From positions 1 to 51,457 of the forward strand of contig JALVOT010000001.1 of assembly GCA_027026255.1 (NCBI GenBank): a stretch of 51,457 bases of DNA, in the 5' to 3' direction. Positions within the stretch are counted from its first letter, which is position 1. Each line of letters starts with the position of its first letter. Positions 45,869 through 51,457 of the stretch are shown here, piece by piece. The translations under genes were made by a program, and so were the position numbers. Under the pieces are notes generated by a model, which had not been told where the DNA came from, searched no databases, and saw only the letters and a list, made by a program, of their open reading frames with translations. Source of the stretch: Caldifarciminota bacterium (GTDB taxonomy: Bacteria; Hydrothermota; Tepidihabitantia; SM23-42).

Positions 45869-46609
45869 TCACAACCCAATGCTTATCCCAACCCTTATCC
45901 GACGCAGTGGCTTATAATTACTCGCCGATTCATCAGTCGCATTAGCATAATCCAGATAGGCATGATATTCTTCATATGCTGTAATCAACCCATCATGATT
46001 AAAATCAGCTGCCGGATGATAATAAGGAGACAATATTGTAATTGAACTCCGAAAATTTTCCGGTTTTATCCAGTATAGAGGGATAATTGTTCTGATATTG
46101 CTGATTTGATTTTCCCAGTTGAAAAGATTAAGGACCTCAGCAAAGACCTTAACCGATGTCCTGCCTAAATATATCCTCTTGGAAAGATAACAATCTATCT
46201 GCTTCTGAAATGAAAAGAAAAATACATTCCGCTCATCATATTTTCCTTCAGGCCCAGGTGGGGTATAGGGAAAACCATTTCCGAAATATCCAAGCACATA
46301 AAACCTTGTATCATAAGGCAATTTGGCGTCACACTGAATAAAAATTCTGTGCCGCTGGTCAAAATTAAGATAAAACTCCTCAGCAGGTGGCACAACCGTA
46401 GTATCAGGATTCTCATAATAATAACGCCAATAAACCTCATCCGCATATGAACTCGTGCCCTTTGCCCAGGAAAGAGAATAGGATATCTTACTCCTGATAA
46501 CATTACCCGTCAAATCAAAAACAACTTCAACACCATTAATATCAGCATGCTCCGAATTAGCCCGAGAAATCCCCGTCCCCACCAGCTTTAAACACCGACT
46601 GCGCCGCAT
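45869..46609 (-). pseudogene. Truncated TonB-dependent receptor barrel (C-terminal 230 aa only)
   Basis: The frame reads as the end of an outer-membrane beta-barrel receptor: YGVE-like motif (INGVEVVF), DQRHRIFIQCDAKLP, GNGFPYTPPG, VFAEVLNLFNW, and a terminal strand RRIRVGISIGL. Complete receptors are 700 residues or more, so the plug and most of the barrel are missing. The first about 12 residues come from the opposite strand of the transposase remnant, which marks the break near 46575-46590. A full EF-hand-like loop (DFNHDGLITAYEE) precedes the last strands. Confidence 0.8.
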
Positions 46610-47487
46610 CTATCGCTTCCTGGCAAAAACAACTTTTGATTACCAAACACCGTGCCAGGCTTTAATCGTCTGGATCTTAACGACACTTAAAGACCGTAAA
46701 TATTTAGAAATTATCCTTGATTGGACAAAAATCCGCAAAGACAATGTGCTATTTTTCAGCATCCCTTATCATCACAGAACAATCCCTTTATTCCGGCTCG
46801 TCGCCCCCACCAGCAAGCTTCTCACCCCACAAATTAGAACGACAGGCCTTGCATTATTTCCTCAGCACAGTACCTGCTGATTTACGAGAAAAACTTGTTT
46901 TTATTGCCGACCGGGGTTTTGGAAATGTTGAGTTTTTTCGTTTTCTTCAGCAGCTTAATTTGAAATTTGTGATTCGGGTTTGTGGTAAGGTCTGGATAAA
47001 GGTTAAGAATTATCAGGGTTGTATTAATCAGATGTCTTTTTCTTCTAAGAAGGTAAGATGGTTTGCTAAGGTATTATATCATCGGACTCAACAATTTAGA
47101 TTGCATTTGTTGCTTAAATACCATCGTTCAGATCCCTGGTATTTGGTGTCAAATATTGTTTATCCTTCAGAGGTATTAACTATTTACCGGCGGCGGATGA
47201 CGATTGAGGAAGGTTTTCGGGATTTAAAGGATGGTTTGTTATTTAAGCGTTTGCGTTTATCTTCGTTTAAGAAAGTGGCAAAGATATTATTAGCTGGTGT
47301 TTTAGTCTATCTTTTTGTATTGATTATAGGGAGTTATATTGAGCAATATCCTGAGATAATTCAACTTATTTCGATATTACCGAAAAGGAAAATAAAGTTA
47401 TTGAGTATTTTTCGTCCTGGTTTAACAATTTCCCGGAAATTCATTTTGACTGAAATACCATTACAGCTAATCCAGGCGGCACAATGA
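46587..47487 (+). pseudogene. IS4-family transposase remnant, frameshifted and 5'-truncated
   Basis: One frame from about 46587 reads FKHRLRRIYRFL... LEIILDWTKIRKDN... HHRTIPL, containing the first catalytic Asp (LDWT). Near 46785 the reading continues one base out of phase (PHKLERQALHYFL... FIADRGFG with the second Asp... YRRRMTIEEGFRDLK with the IS4-type Y-x2-R-x3-E-x6-K signature) to a stop at 47485-47487. Each frame alone is incomplete, so the element is probably inactive. The first about 60 residues expected in this family are missing at the TonB junction. No terminal inverted repeat was found. Confidence 0.82.
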
Positions 47488-47503
47488 AAAAAGTGGAGAG
47501 GAG

Positions 47504-50500
47504 TCAAATTGATAATGAAAGACTTAGTATAGAAGGCACCTGATTAGGTTCAGCAATACGAAGACACTCATACCCTATACCAGCCAAACCAATCATCAAA
47601 CCGCAAGTCTCAACTTGAAATTTATTAGTAAAACGTAATCCATATTTGTCAATTCCTGTCAAAATTTCACCAGCAATTTGATTTACAGATTTACGAAGGT
47701 ACTTGTATTTATCAATAGTACTTGCAGACAATAAAAAATCCATATTCCCAAAATCTCCATGACATAAGGAATGATTGTAGCCAAAACCATGTTCTAAAGT
47801 TTTCTTAATCGCAATTTTGATTTCATCCTTAATATCATTATCGTCAATGTATTCAAGCATATTTAAACGGCCTATTCCAATTCCGGTAGCGCCATGACAC
47901 CAAGCAACAGGAAATATAGTCTGCTTTTTATTAACTACGCCCGTAGCAGGATGCTCATCTGCTGGATACCAGGTAATCCAATTTTGTTCTTTTGGAACAA
48001 AAAGACTACGTTCAAAGGCCATCGAATTAAAAGCAGCTGTCTTAAACCGCTTATTTTTAGTTAAAGATGCTAACTTTAGTAGTGCAAGAGAGATGCCGGC
48101 TGAACCGTGTGCAAATCCACCTATCGGTTCTTTAGATACAGTACACCAACCGATACCAGATTTTAATGGACGTGAGTTATTCACAAGATGATCTCCACAT
48201 TTAATAGCTATATCAACAACTTTATTGGATGGTTTACAAGAGTATAAATTTATTAAACTTAAAATATATCCCGCAGTACCGGCCATAACATCATAATATC
48301 TATCTTTCTCAACTAAATCAATATTTGATAGCACCAAATCAATGGCTTCATCAAATAATGAAGGTTTACGCCACAAAGTGCCAAGATGAGAAAGTGTATA
48401 AATAATTCCTCCCCAACCTGTAAAGGCCCCAATCGATTTAATCCATCTTTTATTAGCTTTCATTAGACGACGTAGTGTTACTAATGCTTCCTGCGAAATG
48501 GATCTAAATTTCTTAATCCCAGTAACTTCGCCCAGATACGCCAAAAATAATATTATTCCAGGAATTCCAGAATATAAATCTGTACCTAAGGGACCTAAAT
48601 ATAAATAACCTTCTTTATCAAATGTAAGCCCTATCCAACTTACATTCTTTTTGCCGCGTATGGCGTTGCTTACAAGTTTATTTCCCATATCCAACGCCTT
48701 TTTTATTGCCCAGTTGCGGAGAGTTTTATATCTATAATTTCTTATTTTAGTATTACTCTTAGGTAATTGCACAACTTGATTAGTATGCCGAGCCCGCTCC
48801 AGTGTTGCAATTGACATACGAATAAAATATATCTGATTTTCTAAATCTTCATTGCTTAATTTTTTAATGCGCGATTTTACTAAAGAAAGGGCGTCTCTTT
48901 TAAAGAAATTGGAAAATCTTTTTCCTCTACTATTATATAAATCGTGTGAATTTGTGTAGGTCAAAAAAACTGGAATATTGTTATTTTCCAAATCTTCTTT
49001 TTCACTGGGAATTAGCTCTATTAAATAAGGATGGTTTTCTACCGCTACCCAGAGTTTATTAAAGAAAAAATCGCGGTTCAGGCCATTAGTCAAAAAATGA
49101 GGATGAAAACTCTCATACAGAAGTAAAAAATAAGTCCGGGTCGGCCGAATTAATATACGGATTTCGTCACCTGCGAAGTTCATTATTGGGCCACTTCTGC
49201 TTAATAACTTCTCACGACTTTGTAATAGAAATCGATATATGTATGAGTAACCATTAATGATTTCATCTATATACGATAATACATTTGTATTATTCCCATC
49301 AATTTTTGGTTGATTATAAGCACCCCTCATTATTGACTGTTTCCGCTCAAACATCATCTTATCCGTATAAATATTTTTTAATATATGGACTTCATCTGGA
49401 GCCGGTTGCCCTTTAACCTGACTTACACCACTCAAATCAACTCCAGCATAATTATCCTTGGCAAAAATACGTTGGGGTAATAAACCCGTACGCATAACAG
49501 AGTTTATAACAATGTTAGACGCAAGGTATTCTGCTTCAGATGAGTCTTTTTCACCAACTGGAGGGTGAAATAAACTTTCGAGATCTACTAATATTGGATA
49601 TTCACCATTAGCGATCAAATTTTCAAAATGGAAATCAGTTCCATATAACATATAAGTTAGTGCGATGTATCCACCAATACGTTCGTAGAAACGAGAAATT
49701 TCTTCTTTCACTGTGCACGGCTTATAAGGTACGAACTCCATCCAGCCATAATGTCCACAATTCATAATTTTTACAATTGGAAAGAAGTTGTGACCAATGC
49801 TATTATTTATCCACTTTAATAATTGCTGGAAATGTAAATCAATTGCCATAGATCGCGGCTTATATACAATTTTGAATCCCGATTCAAATTCTACAATTAG
49901 TACTGAACGGCCACTCCGATGTATGTCGCCGCTACTTTTAATATTAGTTATTCTACCCGGGTCTCTACCATCACAAAATTTTTTAAGGATGTTATTATAA
50001 TCCGAACAAAAATGTCCCAAAAATTCAAAACTAAAACTTACCCAATTATCAATAGTATTTAACAACTGTCGGGCAAGGACCGGGTATTGTTTTAATATTG
50101 CAAACGCGTTTTTTTTACGGCTTATCTGACGAATAAAATTGAAGAAACGAGCATCTGGTGTAGAACCCTTTAAACGACCCTGCAAGCGGAATATATTTAA
50201 TTCTAATACGAAAGTCCTGCCAACCATCATAATTAAAATATCAATAAGATTTGAGAATTGAATATCTATAAAAGACTCTGGATCTATTAATTTATTAATG
50301 AGTGGCTGTGATTTAGCGAACGCATTTATTTTCTTCTCCAACTGTAGAAAACCGTATATAATAAGTGGCTTTATGGAAGTCAAAAATAAACTCCTGTTTT
50401 TATAACGTTCTATCCTCGATGATATAGACCATCTTGACTTAGGAATCCTGCCCGTAAAAGCTTCTTTCAATCTATTTACCCAGGATGGAAGGTCCACAAA

Positions 50501-50758
50501 TTGATGCAGATAATTATCTACGGATAGACCTAAAATATGATGGAATTCACTTTCGCTAATATTCATCATCCAAAACCATTTTTTTAAATAAATTTTGTCC
50601 TTCAAGGGAAAAAGAGAATACCAATATTTATAACACCTTTTTGCTATATCTGCATTAATGTTTTTAAAATACTGCTTTCCTGAAGATTTAAATAAACTTA
50701 TCCTTTCACTTAATGTCAATGAATTAAACCATGTTGAAAGATAATACCTATGTCTCAT
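47504..50758 (-). CDS. lanM: Class II lanthipeptide synthetase LanM (1084 aa)
   Basis: A bifunctional enzyme that dehydrates Ser/Thr of a precursor peptide and cyclises them with Cys. The N-terminal kinase-like dehydratase part (to about 620) shows KIVYKPR (K300), GTDFHFEN (D375, H377, N380) and LVDLES (D392), matching the CylM catalytic set. The C-terminal LanC-like cyclase (about 730-1084) has the zinc ligands C954 (AWCHG) and C999-H1000 (LCHGDFGN). The length is typical and the C-terminus (GLAGIGYECLRIAEPNQVPS) intact. It looks more AT-rich than its neighbours, lies 16 bases from the broken transposase and follows the precursor gene, suggesting horizontal acquisition. Confidence 0.95.
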   Translation of the reverse strand: MRHRYYLSTWFNSLTLSERISLFKSSGKQYFKNINADIAKRCYKYWYSLFPLKDKIYLKKWFWMMNISESEFHHILGLSVDNYLHQFVDLPSWVNRLKEAFTGRIPKSRWSISSRIERYKNRSLFLTSIKPLIIYGFLQLEKKINAFAKSQPLINKLIDPESFIDIQFSNLIDILIMMVGRTFVLELNIFRLQGRLKGSTPDARFFNFIRQISRKKNAFAILKQYPVLARQLLNTIDNWVSFSFEFLGHFCSDYNNILKKFCDGRDPGRITNIKSSGDIHRSGRSVLIVEFESGFKIVYKPRSMAIDLHFQQLLKWINNSIGHNFFPIVKIMNCGHYGWMEFVPYKPCTVKEEISRFYERIGGYIALTYMLYGTDFHFENLIANGEYPILVDLESLFHPPVGEKDSSEAEYLASNIVINSVMRTGLLPQRIFAKDNYAGVDLSGVSQVKGQPAPDEVHILKNIYTDKMMFERKQSIMRGAYNQPKIDGNNTNVLSYIDEIINGYSYIYRFLLQSREKLLSRSGPIMNFAGDEIRILIRPTRTYFLLLYESFHPHFLTNGLNRDFFFNKLWVAVENHPYLIELIPSEKEDLENNNIPVFLTYTNSHDLYNSRGKRFSNFFKRDALSLVKSRIKKLSNEDLENQIYFIRMSIATLERARHTNQVVQLPKSNTKIRNYRYKTLRNWAIKKALDMGNKLVSNAIRGKKNVSWIGLTFDKEGYLYLGPLGTDLYSGIPGIILFLAYLGEVTGIKKFRSISQEALVTLRRLMKANKRWIKSIGAFTGWGGIIYTLSHLGTLWRKPSLFDEAIDLVLSNIDLVEKDRYYDVMAGTAGYILSLINLYSCKPSNKVVDIAIKCGDHLVNNSRPLKSGIGWCTVSKEPIGGFAHGSAGISLALLKLASLTKNKRFKTAAFNSMAFERSLFVPKEQNWITWYPADEHPATGVVNKKQTIFPVAWCHGATGIGIGRLNMLEYIDDNDIKDEIKIAIKKTLEHGFGYNHSLCHGDFGNMDFLLSASTIDKYKYLRKSVNQIAGEILTGIDKYGLRFTNKFQVETCGLMIGLAGIGYECLRIAEPNQVPSILSLSLSI

Positions 50759-50788
50759 ATTTATTGATTATATTATCTTATGATTCTC

Positions 50789-50828
50789 CCTTGTAGGAAT
50801 GGGTACTATAGTACCCATTCCTACAAGG
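50789..50828. repeat. 40-bp perfect palindrome between lanA and lanM
   Basis: Positions 50789-50808 and 50809-50828 are exact reverse complements with no loop spacer. In the lanA-to-lanM transcript this would form a very stable hairpin right after the lanA stop. No T-run follows, so full termination is unlikely. Partial attenuation or mRNA stabilisation would allow more precursor than enzyme. The arm (TTGTAGGAATGGG) also resembles dispersed REP-type hairpins, so it may be a mobile repeat. Confidence 0.8.
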
Positions 50829-50842
50829 AGTTAATAACAATA

Positions 50843-51058
50843 TCAATAGCAATTGGGAACTGGCGAACAGCAAACAGGATTAGGAGAGCAACTAAAATGC
50901 GTAACCGTTGAATAACCACCTGCTGCATCGTTTATATCTTCATCAGATAAAACCACCTCTCCTGCAGGATTTGCGGGCAATAATTCTCTCTGAGTATCAC
51001 TTAAACTCTCCTGGTAAACCGGATCCTTCCAGGCTCTAATTATATCCTCGGCTGACAT
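50843..51058 (-). CDS. lanA: Class II lanthipeptide precursor, mersacidin/lichenicidin-type leader (71 aa)
   Basis: The leader (MSAEDIIRAWKDPVYQESLS..., LLPANPAGEVVLSDEDINDAAGG) matches the mersacidin/lichenicidin family and ends in a double-glycine cleavage site. The predicted core is 23 residues: YSTVTHFS, then CSPNPVC, CSPVPNCY. It has six Ser/Thr and four Cys, enough for four thioether rings. SPNPVC and SPVPNC form a repeated SPxPxC unit. I start at the ATG at 51058, eight bases after AGGAGG; a GTG three codons earlier lies within the ribosome-binding site. It is followed by lanM. Confidence 0.92.
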   Translation of the reverse strand: MSAEDIIRAWKDPVYQESLSDTQRELLPANPAGEVVLSDEDINDAAGGYSTVTHFSCSPNPVCCSPVPNCY

Positions 51059-51379
51059 ATCAATCACCTCCTTTCTTTATATATTATTAACAACTAATAA
51101 ATCTCTTCCATATCCAATCCGTCCCCACACCCTTACAACTTTCTTCCAAAACCCTTCTCGCTGTAGATTGAATATTCTATATATCCCTAAGGATACCTCC
51201 AGTCCACAGGTGTCAGAACCAAACCCGCTCTCAATAGCACCCCAAATCTCACAACCACTATTCTCACCTATCATAACCAATGCTCTTTAGTTTACTAAAC
51301 CTTAAAATTTTTTCAACTGGTAGTTTTTTTTCATTTCACGCCATTGTTTTAACCATAACTTATAATATTCTTTTTTTCT
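51059..51379. other. Spacer upstream of lanA, no supported gene
   Basis: The AGGAGG of lanA is at about 51072-51067 (minus strand). No promoter of the TTGACA-N16-TATAAT type seen elsewhere was found. A 67-codon frame at 51077-51280 has no recognisable features and is not called. A 14-bp palindrome (tttagt-tt-actaaa) is at 51286-51299. The region is AT-rich. Confidence 0.4.
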
Positions 51380-51457
51380 TTATCGCCATTCTTTATTGTG
51401 TCCAGAGTGCAATTGATGCCATATTCTACAATATCTCTTATAATAATCAGCAGGATG
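51380..51457 (-). CDS. Partial unknown gene cut by right window edge
   Basis: A frame enters from the right edge and reads HPADYYKRYCRIWHQLHSGHNKEWR to a TAA at 51382-51380. The same frame stays open after the stop for about 20 more codons with a similar Tyr/Trp/Lys pattern (KEYYKLWLKQWREMKKN). The repeating YYKxW pattern recalls basic tails of HNH-type or phage proteins, but this is not an assignment. The stop could be real, or the gene could be broken here. Confidence 0.3.
   Translation of the reverse strand, partial: HPADYYKRYCRIWHQLHSGHNKEWR

Noticed and set aside
50759-50788. A separate lanM promoter (TATAAT 8 bases before the ATG)
   Set aside because: The -10 box fits, but no -35-like hexamer exists at 15-18 bp, so read-through from lanA is more likely.
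50789-50828. The lan palindrome as a standard intrinsic terminator
   Set aside because: No T-run follows the stem on either strand, and a full stop here would leave lanM without a clear promoter.
51077-51280. A 67-codon minus-strand frame upstream of lanA as a second precursor or immunity gene
   Set aside because: It has no leader-like motif, no double-glycine site and no good ribosome-binding site, and the composition looks like chance.

Overview
The window looks like chromosome from an uncultured diderm bacterium. Supporting signs are a TonB-receptor barrel fragment, a RseP-type protease, MurA, a very large C25 (gingipain-like) exported peptidase with FG-GAP repeats and a C-terminal sorting-type domain, MEP isoprenoid genes and an archaeal-type phosphoglycerate mutase. 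This mix recalls candidate phyla such as WOR-3/Stahlbacteria or Cloacimonadota-like lineages. That placement is an inference from gene content only. Genes are packed tightly, with many 4-base ATGA/GTGA stop-start overlaps. No rRNA, tRNA or CRISPR array was seen.

Layout. 1-1700: glutamate dehydrogenase behind a consensus promoter and ahead of a strong terminator. 1729-13471 (minus): an HU protein; guaA - GGDEF cyclase - patatin; murA - ispG - amidotransferase - M24 peptidase - xerD; then mutL. 13576-20865 (minus): the 1515-residue C25 peptidase, then apgM-purH. 21250-23583 (plus): S4 protein - pdxA - TolB-like lipoprotein. 23619-24980 (minus): a CCA-adding-type nucleotidyltransferase. 25365-30454 (plus): argF - permease, then a poly-gamma-glutamate set (pgsB, pgsC and a third system protein). 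30557-35240 (minus): tldD/pmbA - UbiA-type phosphoribosyltransferase, mntP - MFS - small exported ORF, and an orphan 101-residue gene. 35493-39869 (plus): ispD - dxr - rseP - degenerate radical-SAM-like protein. 39977-45591 (minus): citryl-CoA lyase - leuC - leuD - TrkA - TPR - DUF366 - queE - TPR protein. 45869-51457: an accessory region with a truncated TonB receptor, a frameshifted IS4-type transposase and a class II lanthipeptide pair (lanA precursor and LanM synthetase).

Promoters are unusually readable. Fifteen matches to TTGAC(A/T)-N16-TAnnnT were found at operon heads, all with exactly 16 bp between the boxes. In nine of them the start codon lies only 5-8 bases beyond the -10 box and no ribosome-binding site is present, so these messages should be leaderless. 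The other six have leaders with a clear Shine-Dalgarno site. The lan genes lack this promoter signature, look more AT-rich by eye and sit against a broken transposase, which suggests acquisition by transfer.

The most interesting system is the lanthipeptide locus at 47504-51058. It encodes a mersacidin/lichenicidin-type leader followed by a Pro-rich core with two SPxPxC repeats, a full-length LanM with all expected catalytic residues visible, and a 40-bp perfect palindrome between the two genes. No transporter/protease (LanT) or immunity gene is in the window, although the right edge cuts the locus.
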